Origin: an uncultured Gammaproteobacteria bacterium
GTDB lineage: Bacteria > Pseudomonadota > Gammaproteobacteria > Pseudomonadales > Pseudohongiellaceae
DNA length: 64,000 nt
Direction: 5' to 3'
NCBI GenBank assembly: GCA_913058135.1
Contig: CAJXPR010000001.1
Location: 24,113-88,112, forward strand
Of the stretch, positions 46,121 to 55,290 are shown piece after piece (the first letter of the stretch is position 1; each line of letters starts with the position of its first letter). The notes under the pieces are model-generated. The model had not been told where the DNA came from. It saw nothing but the letters and a program-made list of their open reading frames with translations, and made no database searches. A program made the position numbers and the translations under genes.

Positions 46121-46216
46121 TCGGTTTTTACGATTGTGTCATGACAGTGACACCGTTGTTGCACTAGACTTGCAGCAGCAAATTTACAACAGAGCTTATA
46201 AAGGAATCGCATCTGT

Positions 46217-47554
46217 ATGAAAGTCACAATTTTTGGCACCGGCTACGTCGGTCTGGTATCGGGAACCTGTCTAGCGGAGTCGGGGCATCAGGTGATGTGC
46301 ATGGATGTTGACGCAGCCAAAATCGCCAGGCTGCGGCAGGGCATCATTCCCATCTATGAACCCGGGCTGGAGCCAATGGTGGCTGAAAACAGCAAGCAGG
46401 GTAATCTTCATTTTACCGCTGATGCGGGCGAAGCGGTGGCATTTGCCGAACTGCTGTTTATCGCCGTTGGCACACCGCCCGACGAAGATGGCTCAGCCGA
46501 TCTGCAATATGTCCTGGCAGTAGCATCCGAGATCGGGCGCCTGATGACCGGCAACAAAACCGTTGTCACCAAATCAACAGTGCCAGTCGGCACCTCGGAA
46601 AAAGTTCGCGAAGCGGTTCAGGAGCAGCTCGATGCCCGGGGTTCGGCGCTCACTGTGCAGATAGCCTCGAATCCTGAATTTCTCAAGGAAGGGGCAGCCA
46701 TCAATGACTTCATGAAGCCCGATCGCATCATCGTGGGTACTGATTCGGCCCGGGTCCGCAAACAGATGGCAGAGTTGTATGCCCCCTTCAACCGTAACTC
46801 GGATCGCATGATTGTCATGGATATCCGTGCTGCTGAACTGACCAAGTACGCAGCCAACGCCATGCTGGCGACCAAGATCAGCTTCATGAACGAGATTGCC
46901 AACCTGGCGGAATTGCTCGGTGCAGATATCGAACAAGTGCGACATGGCATCGGCTCTGATCCCCGCATTGGTTACCAGTTTATTTATCCTGGTATCGGTT
47001 ATGGGGGATCCTGTTTCCCCAAGGATGTTCAGGCGCTAGAGCGCACCGGCCGTCAGCACGGCATGCAGATGAGTGTTCTGCAAGCCGTCGAATCGGTCAA
47101 CAACCGTCAGAAACAGCGACTGGTGGAATTGATCAGCCAGCATTATCAGGAAGGTCTGAAAGGCAAAATCTTTGCCATGTGGGGGTTGTCCTTCAAGCCC
47201 AAAACCGATGATATGCGTGAGGCGCCCAGCCGGGTCATCATGGAAGCACTGTGGCAGGCGGGCGCCATCGTTCAGGCTTATGACCCTGAAGCCATGCAGG
47301 AGGTTGAGCGTCTCTACGGCCAGCGCAGTGATCTGCGTCTGGTAGGAACACGTGATGCCGCTCTGGTGGGTGCCGATGCGCTGATCGTGTGTACTGAATG
47401 GCAGCACTTCCGTGCAGCCAGTTTTGACTGGCTGGCAGAAACATTGACAGACAAAGTCATATTCGACGGGCGAAATCTCTATGACCCGGAAACCGTAACG
47501 GAAGCCGGCCTGACCTACTACGCGATAGGACGCGGGGCCTCCCTGCGCCGCTGA
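46217..47554 (+). CDS. ugd: UDP-glucose 6-dehydrogenase
   Basis: Oxidises UDP-glucose to UDP-glucuronate with two NAD+. 445 residues. '[17 protein letters not shown]' NAD site, '[14 protein letters not shown]' and catalytic cysteine in '[16 protein letters not shown]' are present. The product is the substrate of the UDP-glucuronate 4-epimerase encoded at 50344-51396, so the two probably supply UDP-galacturonate for surface polysaccharide. Its stop codon abuts the stop of the convergent DUF533 gene with no gap. Confidence 0.95.
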   Translation: MKVTIFGTGYVGLVSGTCLAESGHQVMCMDVDAAKIARLRQGIIPIYEPGLEPMVAENSKQGNLHFTADAGEAVAFAELLFIAVGTPPDEDGSADLQYVLAVASEIGRLMTGNKTVVTKSTVPVGTSEKVREAVQEQLDARGSALTVQIASNPEFLKEGAAINDFMKPDRIIVGTDSARVRKQMAELYAPFNRNSDRMIVMDIRAAELTKYAANAMLATKISFMNEIANLAELLGADIEQVRHGIGSDPRIGYQFIYPGIGYGGSCFPKDVQALERTGRQHGMQMSVLQAVESVNNRQKQRLVELISQHYQEGLKGKIFAMWGLSFKPKTDDMREAPSRVIMEALWQAGAIVQAYDPEAMQEVERLYGQRSDLRLVGTRDAALVGADALIVCTEWQHFRAASFDWLAETLTDKVIFDGRNLYDPETVTEAGLTYYAIGRGASLRR

Positions 47555-48241
47555 CTATTCGCCCGTCACCTGGTGATCCAGATGGGCCACCAGGTCGGCC
47601 GGCAGATCCAGGCGGTGGGCCAGCGCCTGGAGGTAGCTGCGTTCTGCCGGATGATCGACATCCAGCACTGATCGCGATACCAGATAGACCTCCGCTGCCT
47701 GCTCGATACCCTGGACCTGGCTGGCAATCTGCGCCAGGTCAGCGGGTTGACGCAGCGCGTCAAAAACAAATCCTTTGCTCTCGGAATCCAGGGACATCTT
47801 CTCTACCTGTTCAAAGATGTGGGTCTGCTCCTGGGCATCAATATGGCCGTCGGCCTTGGCTGCCGAAATCATGGCCATCACCAGGGTCAGTGCAAAGTTG
47901 CCGCCGTTTCCGGTGCTGGCAGTCTGCTGAGGCAGAAAGCGAGCATCAACGTGCCGCATGTCCTGCTCCGTGGCTACCGGCGCGGTTGCCACCTGCTTAC
48001 CTTGCTGCCAGTTCTGATAGGCCTTGAACGCCAGCGCGCCGGCGGCAGCCGTGCCACCGTAAGCCAGCATGCCGCCGCCCATTTTTCTGACTTTCTTGTT
48101 GCCCACCAGTAGCCCGAGCACGCCACCGGCGACAGCGCCTTTGACAAAACCACCACCGGTACCAGGTGCTTTGCCGGCACCCTGCCCGGCGCCGGCATTA
48201 CCGCCCATAAACTGTTCCAGGAATTTGTTAGCGTCTATCAT
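47555..48241 (-). CDS. DUF533/TerB-like family protein (YebE-like)
   Basis: 228 residues. Gly/Ala-rich N-terminal half with a hydrophobic segment ('GAVAGGVLGLLVGNKK', 'LAYGGTAAAGALAF') and a helical TerB-like C-terminal domain ('MISAAKADGHIDAQEQTHIFEQ'), the arrangement of DUF533 inner-membrane proteins. Start preceded by 'GAGGT'. Function unknown. Confidence 0.85.
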   Translation of the reverse strand: MIDANKFLEQFMGGNAGAGQGAGKAPGTGGGFVKGAVAGGVLGLLVGNKKVRKMGGGMLAYGGTAAAGALAFKAYQNWQQGKQVATAPVATEQDMRHVDARFLPQQTASTGNGGNFALTLVMAMISAAKADGHIDAQEQTHIFEQVEKMSLDSESKGFVFDALRQPADLAQIASQVQGIEQAAEVYLVSRSVLDVDHPAERSYLQALAHRLDLPADLVAHLDHQVTGE

Positions 48242-48330
48242 GGTGACCTCACGGGAAGTGGCTTAAGCCTTGGATTGTATCCAAACAACAGTCGGCCACC
48301 AAGCTTTACTCGTGCTTCCCCGTTGCACCG

Positions 48331-49722
48331 TCAAAGTTTGCGCACGCGGAACGAACGGCCCTTCAGTTTGCCTTCACTGAGCTTGTTTTGCGCCAATCTC
48401 GCAATGTCATGACGTACAGCGACATAGGTACTGTTGTCGGTGACGGTGATCTTGCCAATCTGTTCAAAGGTGATTTCGTTACCATTGGTCAGCGCCCCTA
48501 CAACATCGCCAGGTCGCAGTTTCTGCTTTTTGCCACCGTCAATCTGCAGGGTACGCATGCTCGGGTACGGTGTCTTTATATCCAGCAAGGAAAGATCGGG
48601 TAATGGATGCGGATGTCTGACCGGATCGCCCGGCGCTGCCAGCCTGGAAATTTTGTGGGCATCAGACTCGGCAAACAGTGTACAGGCCAGACCGCGGCTA
48701 CCCGCCCTGCCGGTCCGCCCGATGCGGTGTATGTGCGTATCGGTGTCCCGGGCCGGATGATAGTTGACCACCAGGTCCAGGGCGTCGATATCGAGGCCCC
48801 GGGCAGCCACGTCTGTGGCGACCAGCACGGAAACGCTGTTGTTGCTGAACAGAATCAGCGTCCGGTCCCGGTCGCGCTGTTCCATGTCACCATGCAGGGC
48901 CAGAGCGCTAAAGTTGTTGTTCTGAAGCTGCTTGCAGACATCGTCGACATCACGTTTGGTGGAGCAGAAGACAAGTGCCGACTCGGGCCGGATCTGCTGC
49001 AACAACAACCGCAGGGCCGTCAGCCGGTCCATGTCGGCGCTCACTTTATGGAAATGCTGCTCGATACTCGAAATATCCTCATCCGCTTTCACCTCAACCA
49101 TCACCGGGTCGCGCATCATGCCCTTGGCGATGCGTTGTATGTCTTCGGCGAATGTGGCGCTGAACAACAGGGTCTGACGGGCGGCAGGAATACGCGCCAC
49201 GATAGCTTCAAGAGAGTCCTGAAAACCCATTTCCAGCATGCGGTCAGCTTCATCGAGTATCAGCGTGTCTACATCTTCCAGCTTCAGTGTGCCCTTGCGC
49301 AAATGATCTTCGATGCGGCCCGGTGTGCCAACCACGATATGTGCACCATGCTCCAGGGAGCCGATCTGTGGGCCGATTGGCGCGCCACCGCATAAGGTAA
49401 GCACTTTGACATTGTGCAGGCCGCGGCCAAGCTTGCGTATTTCCCCTGCCACCTGGTCGGCCAGCTCGCGAGTCGGGCACAGTACCAGGGTCTGGATACG
49501 GAAGCGTTTGACATCCAGCTTCTGCAACAGACCAAGTCCGAACGCAGCGGTCTTGCCAGAGCCGGTTTTACCTTGCCCGATGACATCACGTCCGGCCAGA
49601 ACTGCCGGCAGACTCAGGGTTTGTATTGGCGTCATTTGCTCGTAGCCGAGCGATGCCAGATTGGCGAACAGTTCAGGTTTGAGCTGCAGCGATGCAAAAT
49701 CGGTAGTCGATATCTTATTCAA
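48331..49722 (-). CDS. dbpA: ATP-dependent RNA helicase DbpA
   Basis: DEAD-box helicase for 50S assembly that recognises 23S hairpin 92; 463 residues. Motifs Q 'GYEQMTPIQ', I 'GKTGSGKTAAFG', II 'DEAD', III 'SATF' and VI 'HRIGRTGRAG' are in order, and the C-terminal RNA-recognition-like domain ('KLRPGDVVGALTNGNEITFEQIG') is the DbpA type. No suitable ATG exists; the TTG at 49722 overlaps the GST stop by eight bases and gives the expected N-terminus. The ORF-track start at 49785 lies inside the GST gene. Confidence 0.9.
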   Translation of the reverse strand: MNKISTTDFASLQLKPELFANLASLGYEQMTPIQTLSLPAVLAGRDVIGQGKTGSGKTAAFGLGLLQKLDVKRFRIQTLVLCPTRELADQVAGEIRKLGRGLHNVKVLTLCGGAPIGPQIGSLEHGAHIVVGTPGRIEDHLRKGTLKLEDVDTLILDEADRMLEMGFQDSLEAIVARIPAARQTLLFSATFAEDIQRIAKGMMRDPVMVEVKADEDISSIEQHFHKVSADMDRLTALRLLLQQIRPESALVFCSTKRDVDDVCKQLQNNNFSALALHGDMEQRDRDRTLILFSNNSVSVLVATDVAARGLDIDALDLVVNYHPARDTDTHIHRIGRTGRAGSRGLACTLFAESDAHKISRLAAPGDPVRHPHPLPDLSLLDIKTPYPSMRTLQIDGGKKQKLRPGDVVGALTNGNEITFEQIGKITVTDNSTYVAVRHDIARLAQNKLSEGKLKGRSFRVRKL

Positions 49723-50332
49723 CTGCGCGCTCGATCGCGGAAATCCACGCTGGCCGATTCTGGTTGCGGCCGAGATAGGCCTCAAGTGTCGGATACTGCG
49801 CCGAGACGCCGAGACGCTTGGCCATCGATATCATGTAGCTGATGCCGATATCGGCGGCACTAAACGTGTCACCCAGTATGAATTCATTGTCCCCCAGTTG
49901 GGTGGCAATGTGGTTCATGTGCAGGGCAATCTCCTTGTCGCTGAACCCTTGTAAAAACTCGTGTGGCTGGCCGCTGCGCATCAGCAACATACGGATCAGC
50001 AAAGGTGTGAAAACCGACCCCTCGGGATAGTGCAGCCAGCGGGTGAACGTCCCCCACTGTTTGAGGTCCGAGCGCGGCGGGGAAAACCGGTTGTCCAGAT
50101 CAAATTTTTCCAGCAAATAGGAAGTAATGGCCCCTGACTCGGAGACAATCAGGCCGTCATCTTCGATAACCGGTGACTTGCCCAGTGGATGAATCTGCTT
50201 CAGATCATCCAGGGCGCGCATGGTCTTTGGATCGCGATGGTAGACTTTCAGTTCATAGTCAACGCCCAGTTCTTCCAGCAGCCAGACTGTAAAGATCGAA
50301 CGCCCGATGCGTAAATGGTGCAGAGTAATCAT
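49715..50332 (-). CDS. Glutathione S-transferase family protein
   Basis: 205 residues: N-terminal thioredoxin-like domain with 'GKSPVIEDDGLIVSESGAITSYLLE' (51-75, cis-Pro and SNAIL/ESGA glutathione contacts) and an all-helical C-terminal domain ('FSAADIGISYM'). Start preceded by 'AAGGAG'. Eleven bases after the epimerase and coupled to dbpA. Substrate unknown. Confidence 0.9.
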   Translation of the reverse strand: MITLHHLRIGRSIFTVWLLEELGVDYELKVYHRDPKTMRALDDLKQIHPLGKSPVIEDDGLIVSESGAITSYLLEKFDLDNRFSPPRSDLKQWGTFTRWLHYPEGSVFTPLLIRMLLMRSGQPHEFLQGFSDKEIALHMNHIATQLGDNEFILGDTFSAADIGISYMISMAKRLGVSAQYPTLEAYLGRNQNRPAWISAIERAVE

Positions 50333-50343
50333 AAGGTTCTCCT

Positions 50344-51396
50344 TCAGACGTTAAAAAAATCGCGGTACCAGCGGACAAAATTGTCAATGCCCTGCTGGAC
50401 AGGCGTCGCCGGTTTATAGTCCATGTCCTCGACCAGGTCATCAACATCGGCAAAAGTGGCGGGAACATCACCGGCTTGCAAGGGCAGCATGGTTTTATTA
50501 ATGGGTTTGCCTATTGCTTTTTCGATGGCGTCAATAAAATCCATCAGCTTTACCGGGTTGTTGTTGCCGATATTGTAAACCCTGTACGGCGCTGAGGAAG
50601 ACCCCGGATCAGGTTGTGCCGGATTCCAGTCAGCATTGACGCGCGCCGGATTGTCAATAACACGCACCAGGCCTTCGACAATGTCATCAATATAGGTGAA
50701 ATCACGCAGCATGTTGCCATTGTTGAACACCTCGATCGGCTCTCCTGCCAGCGCCGCTTTGGTGAACAGAAACAGGGCCATGTCCGGGCGTCCCCATGGG
50801 CCATACACAGTGAAAAACCGCAGGCCGGTGGTGCGGATGCCGAACAGATGGGCATAGGTATGGGCCATCAGTTCATTGGATTTTTTACTGGCAGCATAAA
50901 GACTGATCGGATGGTCGACATTGTCGTGAGTGGAGAATGGCAGGCTTTCGTTGAGACCGTACACGGAAGAGCTGGATGCGTAGCAAAGATTGCTGACCCC
51001 GTGATGACGACAGGCCTCGAGAATATTGAGAAACCCTACGATGTTGGCGTCGACATAGGCACGCGGGTTTTCCAGGGAGTAGCGCACGCCAGCCTGTGCT
51101 GCCAGATTGCACACTGCATCAAAGCGTTCTGCCTTGAACAGTGCTTCAATCGCGCCGGCATCTTCAAGTTGCATACGAACAAACCGATAGCCGGACATTG
51201 TTTCCGATTGCAACAAGGTATTGAACGGGATGTCGGCTGACGTGATACCGGCCTTTGCAAGGCGACCATACTTGACCTTTGGGTCATAATAATCATTAAT
51301 GCTGTCCAGACCGACCACTTCATTGCCCCGGGCAAGTAACCGCAGTGCCAGATGCGAGCCGATAAATCCGGCCGTCCCTGTTATCAGAATTTTCAT
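50344..51396 (-). CDS. UDP-glucuronate 4-epimerase (extended SDR)
   Basis: 350 residues. NAD site 'GTAGFIGSHLALRLL' (7-21), catalytic Ser in 'ASSSSVYG' and 'YAASK' (YxxxK), with 'FFTVYGPWGRPDMALFLFTKA', the sequence typical of UDP-glucuronate 4-epimerases. Uses UDP-glucuronate made by Ugd to give UDP-galacturonate. The ATG overlaps the VanZ-like stop by four bases. No glycosyltransferase lies nearby. Confidence 0.88.
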   Translation of the reverse strand: MKILITGTAGFIGSHLALRLLARGNEVVGLDSINDYYDPKVKYGRLAKAGITSADIPFNTLLQSETMSGYRFVRMQLEDAGAIEALFKAERFDAVCNLAAQAGVRYSLENPRAYVDANIVGFLNILEACRHHGVSNLCYASSSSVYGLNESLPFSTHDNVDHPISLYAASKKSNELMAHTYAHLFGIRTTGLRFFTVYGPWGRPDMALFLFTKAALAGEPIEVFNNGNMLRDFTYIDDIVEGLVRVIDNPARVNADWNPAQPDPGSSSAPYRVYNIGNNNPVKLMDFIDAIEKAIGKPINKTMLPLQAGDVPATFADVDDLVEDMDYKPATPVQQGIDNFVRWYRDFFNV

Positions 51397-51839
51397 GGAA
51401 GTCCTCGGAAAATCAGTGCGCCGACCAGAATGCCGAGCGTGTCAGCGAGCATGTCCCCAAGGCTCATGCTGCGACCGGGAACAAGATATTGTACGATTTC
51501 GGTAAAACCGGCAAACACAAGCAATAACAGTATAATAGACCATGTTTTTAAGGTGGTGTGCCATGCCTTGAGCGCCAGTATCGCACACATGGCAAACAGC
51601 ATCAGGTGGATGATCTTGTCCACGGCCAGGTTACTGTCGCCTGCGTTGGTGGCTGGCCAGGGCCACCAGCTGTTTTGCCAGTGGCGCACTGCCTCCAGTG
51701 CAGGCTCGGCGAGCGACAGTATCGTGGCGACGACCGGCCCCGGCATCAGCAGCGCCACGGCCGTAATTGCCAGAGCCAGCCAGGCCATGATTTGTTCGCG
51801 CGCTGCGTCTGGCCGTCCCCCAAGCTGTTTCAGCCCCAC
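51393..51839 (-). CDS. VanZ-like small membrane protein
   Basis: 148 residues, four predicted helices, with the VanZ-family 'DKIIHLMLFAMCAILAL' and 'FTEIVQYLVPGRSMSLGDMLADTLGILVG'. Such proteins occur with polysaccharide genes; role unknown. Start is GTG 51839 with a possible 'GGA' upstream; ATG 51788 directly before the first helix is the alternative. Coupled to the epimerase. Confidence 0.78.
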   Translation of the reverse strand: MGLKQLGGRPDAAREQIMAWLALAITAVALLMPGPVVATILSLAEPALEAVRHWQNSWWPWPATNAGDSNLAVDKIIHLMLFAMCAILALKAWHTTLKTWSIILLLLVFAGFTEIVQYLVPGRSMSLGDMLADTLGILVGALIFRGLP

Positions 51840-51917
51840 CTGTTCCGTCCATTATGCCTGCTGGCTACCGCGATCCGGGGGCAGCCATTTCCCGGGTGCC
51901 ATGATACACCAGGTCGC

Positions 51918-53906
51918 TCACACAATGATGTCAGTTTGCGGGATTCGTGCGGCTGCCCAGCTTTGATGTGCGTCGGCCTTGATTCCGTCGAGCAGAGACT
52001 GTTCTACCGCTTCCGTATTGCCCGGTTCCAGCGGATCGTAATGGAAAATGTACAGCCGCGAAGCAAACTGTTCGAATGGCAAAGATGCCTCACCAAAGCG
52101 TTCTCCCCTGCCTGCGGTACTGACCACGACCCCATGTCCCCAGTCCTGGCCGCTGTCATTGTTCGGGTTATAAAAATACACCCGCATCACCTGCTCCGGA
52201 TCCAACCCCACACGTTGTATGGTGATGGCATGCCAGCCGATAAAGCGGCCGGCTGTATCAGTCACCGCGATACCTGCCGGTTGCGGATGAATGACGGGCT
52301 GATTGTCATTAAAAAATGGATGGTATGAGGCGTAAAAATAGCGCAGGAATTCGTCAAACCTTTGCAATTGCCCGGTGGCGATGTCAACGGCAATCCGGAA
52401 GCCACGGCCGGTCCACCAGCCATGGAACTCCGGATTAATCCAGCGATGCGGATCTTCATCGCGACCGACGCAGCGGCGGCCCATTTCCGCGTAGATGCGG
52501 TCCAGGTGAGGTACCACCAGCAGCGACACCGGATCCAGATCCAGGACCAGTCCCGAAGCCAGCCCGGCCTGACTGTGTCGGGACGAGATGGGCTGGCCTT
52601 CAAAGTGCATCACAATTTCATCATCACGCGCGGCCCAAACCACCATTTGCAGCAGATAGTCCGGATCATTGTAGGCCCACATTGATAGCGCCCTGGCAGA
52701 CTGGCAGGTGGGGTTGTTGCCCTGTCCCACACCCAGCGGCAGGCCCAGCATACACAGTACGCCCTCCAGGAGGCGAACGCGTGGCGGTTGCGCGTCACCG
52801 TAAGCCAGGTTCAGTCGGTCCTGCGCGACCGGGTTGAGTGCCAGTGACAGCTGACGCCACAAGGCAGGCGCGACGGGTGACTGATACAGGATGCCACGCT
52901 CCAGCATCAGCGTCAGGCCATAAAGCGCCTGCGCCGTTTCTACGTGAATCGCCTGCTCGATCAGTTCGGTCACCAGGGGCCGATAACACATCAGGCACTC
53001 ACGGCCGGTGCTGGACAGTCCCATGGCATCGTGTACCAGATGGGCAAAGTCGTCACAGGCGCACAGATGTCTGAGCAGCATCACATGATAGGCGGAGACC
53101 AGTCCGGTATCGTGCATGGCTCTGGCCATGCCAGTGGCCTCTGACTGCAGGGCGCCCTGGTCCATGCGCTTAAGGCGCTCCAGGTAAGTATCCAGGCCCG
53201 GATCTTCGCGACTGGCTTCGGTCGGACCGAACAGAGCGCTGACCAGCCGGTCGGCCCCCTGCCCGCTGCTGCGAAATTCTATATCGGGATTCACCTGACA
53301 GACGGCTATCTGGGTAATCATCTGCTTGACCGTATCCACCTGAATCGGTCTTTGTTTCAGCACCCGCCAGATCTCCTCGATAAGGCTGTCAATGATATGT
53401 TCATAACCAATACGTTCGGCCAGGTGGCGTAGCAGGTAGTCGGGAATAACAGCGGCCCGTCCCTGCGCGGTGCGCTGTGACTCACTGACTCCCTGAAACA
53501 TCAGTTCCAGATTCAGGGCGAGTACCTGCGTCAGAAAGTGATGTGCCTGTACCGATGATATCGACGCACGCACATAATCGCTGCGTGCGATGGCCAGCAA
53601 TCTCAGTTCACTCAGCGCTTCCAGCACCAGCACGTCAGGATCACGGGTCTGAAATGCGTGGCGGGTCAGTGACGCGACGAGTATTTCCGGAGTCTCCCAG
53701 TCAGTGCCCAGGAACACACCGCTGGCGTCGATTTTCTGGGCACGTTGCTCCAGTGCCTCGCAACCTCCGGGCTGCATAAGAATACGCCGCGCAGTATCGA
53801 GCACGCGGCGTATCTTCAGGGTTTTGCTCAGTGCCGGCGTATCCGCCAGCACCTGCAACGATTCATCCATGCGCGGCAGCAAACCTGCCAGTTGCGTGTC
53901 AGACAT
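51918..53906 (-). CDS. Unrecognised 662-residue protein with a papain-like cysteine-protease signature
   Basis: I do not recognise a named family. Residues 1-375 look all-helical. In the C-terminal half 'GQGNNPTCQSARALSMW' has Gln395 and Cys401, six apart as in papain (oxyanion Gln and nucleophile Cys). 'GRFIGWHAITIQRVG' (His559) and 'VYFYNPNND' (Asn580) then supply the remaining members of a Gln/Cys/His/Asn set, in the order of clan CA peptidases and transglutaminase-like enzymes. 'WGHGVVV' follows. No signal peptide, so cytoplasmic. The ATG overlaps the ATP-grasp stop by eight bases, so the two proteins are co-translated. Whether it cleaves, transfers or only binds peptides is not known. 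Confidence 0.6.
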   Translation of the reverse strand: MSDTQLAGLLPRMDESLQVLADTPALSKTLKIRRVLDTARRILMQPGGCEALEQRAQKIDASGVFLGTDWETPEILVASLTRHAFQTRDPDVLVLEALSELRLLAIARSDYVRASISSVQAHHFLTQVLALNLELMFQGVSESQRTAQGRAAVIPDYLLRHLAERIGYEHIIDSLIEEIWRVLKQRPIQVDTVKQMITQIAVCQVNPDIEFRSSGQGADRLVSALFGPTEASREDPGLDTYLERLKRMDQGALQSEATGMARAMHDTGLVSAYHVMLLRHLCACDDFAHLVHDAMGLSSTGRECLMCYRPLVTELIEQAIHVETAQALYGLTLMLERGILYQSPVAPALWRQLSLALNPVAQDRLNLAYGDAQPPRVRLLEGVLCMLGLPLGVGQGNNPTCQSARALSMWAYNDPDYLLQMVVWAARDDEIVMHFEGQPISSRHSQAGLASGLVLDLDPVSLLVVPHLDRIYAEMGRRCVGRDEDPHRWINPEFHGWWTGRGFRIAVDIATGQLQRFDEFLRYFYASYHPFFNDNQPVIHPQPAGIAVTDTAGRFIGWHAITIQRVGLDPEQVMRVYFYNPNNDSGQDWGHGVVVSTAGRGERFGEASLPFEQFASRLYIFHYDPLEPGNTEAVEQSLLDGIKADAHQSWAAARIPQTDIIV

Positions 53907-55122
53907 AAAAATCCAGTTCTTCCTGTTTTTTCAGCAGATCGCGCATCTTGTACGGATCATCACCGGTGAAATAGATCAGCCCCCAGTGGGTCCCGAACGC
54001 TGTACGCTTGGTGACCGTCTCTTCCAGCGGCTGGGTCAGCTCGTGCGACTCGAAATATGGGTGATCCTCGGTCTCCTCGGGCAGCTCCATGCGGCTGACC
54101 ACCCGACGGCGAGGATAGACACCAAAGCAGCCGGCATGACATTTGGCATCGTCAATTTCGCGGGGGAAAAATGCGGTTATTTCTTCTTCCGTGGTCTTGG
54201 GGTCAAAAGACACGATCAAGGCCTGGTAGGCGTTAAAACCGTAGACCCGTTCCAGCAGTTCAAACACCTTGAAGCCCGGGGGCCGGTAAGCGACCTCGCC
54301 AAAGTACATCTCGTTATCACTGGTGACAAAGTATTCCGGATGTACAAAACCGAACTGGATATCAAAGGTCTTGATCAGTTTTTCGACCTGCTGGACGATT
54401 TGCGGGCGGTATTTTTCCAGATCCGGCGTTGCCGGCACAAATACCGAGTAGCCCAGCGTGACATATTCGGAAATGTTCAGAAACCTGATTTTGCCATCGT
54501 GAATCCAGGCCTCGACGGCGAACTCCCAGCCGTCCAGATGGCTTTCCATCAATATCGGAAATTCTTCATCCGGGATCGCGTAAACATCGTCCGGAGTACG
54601 TACCACGCGGTGGCCCAGACAACCGGCCTTGTCGAATGCCTTCAGGTGAATCGGGTCGTTGGGGTCGCCGTCCAGTTTCAGCAAAGTCTGGTTGACCCGC
54701 TTCAGGAAGCGTACGACATCATCCTTTTCGTGGGCCTCCTCGAAGATACCGACACGGATACCGCCTAGCTGGGCACGTCGCTTCATCAGGGATTTGTCGC
54801 GGAACAGGATGGATTGCCCGAACAGGCGGGGATTATCCATCAGCACGGCGTTAATGGCGCCCGCCCATTCGACAGTTTCTTCAAACAGGGGAATGGCCAC
54901 ATCAACGCCCTTCTCCTGCAGCAATTGCGCTATCTCCATGGAGCGATCATTGAGACGCTCGAAGTTCCACGGAATATAGGGGATGCCGTGTTTGTCACAG
55001 TACTCCTGAGCCCAGTCAGGCGCGACCACGACATAGCGCCGGTCAAAGCCCTCTGCCGCTTCCACGGCTGCCAGACTCCAACCCAATAATGCTACGTAAC
55101 CTTTACTTGTATCTTTTTTCAT
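53899..55122 (-). CDS. ATP-grasp enzyme, carboxylate-amine ligase-like
   Basis: 407 residues. ATP-grasp features are 'RDKSLMKRRAQLGGIRVG' (108-125), a nucleotide-binding lysine in 'HLKAFDKAG' (161), 'MESHLDGWEFAVEAWI' (192-207) and the metal-binding end 'FGFVHPEYFV...MYFGEVAYRPPG' (257-283). The N-terminal part resembles a pre-ATP-grasp Rossmann domain. Such enzymes join a carboxylate to an amine or thiol through an acyl-phosphate. Preceded by 'AGGAG'. First gene of a leftward group and overlapping the papain-like gene. Substrate cannot be inferred. Confidence 0.82.
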   Translation of the reverse strand: MKKDTSKGYVALLGWSLAAVEAAEGFDRRYVVVAPDWAQEYCDKHGIPYIPWNFERLNDRSMEIAQLLQEKGVDVAIPLFEETVEWAGAINAVLMDNPRLFGQSILFRDKSLMKRRAQLGGIRVGIFEEAHEKDDVVRFLKRVNQTLLKLDGDPNDPIHLKAFDKAGCLGHRVVRTPDDVYAIPDEEFPILMESHLDGWEFAVEAWIHDGKIRFLNISEYVTLGYSVFVPATPDLEKYRPQIVQQVEKLIKTFDIQFGFVHPEYFVTSDNEMYFGEVAYRPPGFKVFELLERVYGFNAYQALIVSFDPKTTEEEITAFFPREIDDAKCHAGCFGVYPRRRVVSRMELPEETEDHPYFESHELTQPLEETVTKRTAFGTHWGLIYFTGDDPYKMRDLLKKQEELDFYV

Positions 55123-55290
55123 TTGTTGCTCCTGTCAGGAAATGCCTATACTGGAGTTGATACATGCTAGCATTTCTGGCCCGCAACTTCACGGCGGGGT
55201 CCGACACAGCCAAACGCGGTGCCGGTTTGCTCTGGCACTGCATAGCTCTTACAATACGCGCTCTGCCTGTTCCATCTTAGAGAGACCGTC

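Noticed and set aside
53704-54768. 354-residue plus-strand ORF over the ATP-grasp and papain-like genes
   Set aside because: Antisense to the ATP-grasp frame, which has clear motifs and a ribosome-binding site.
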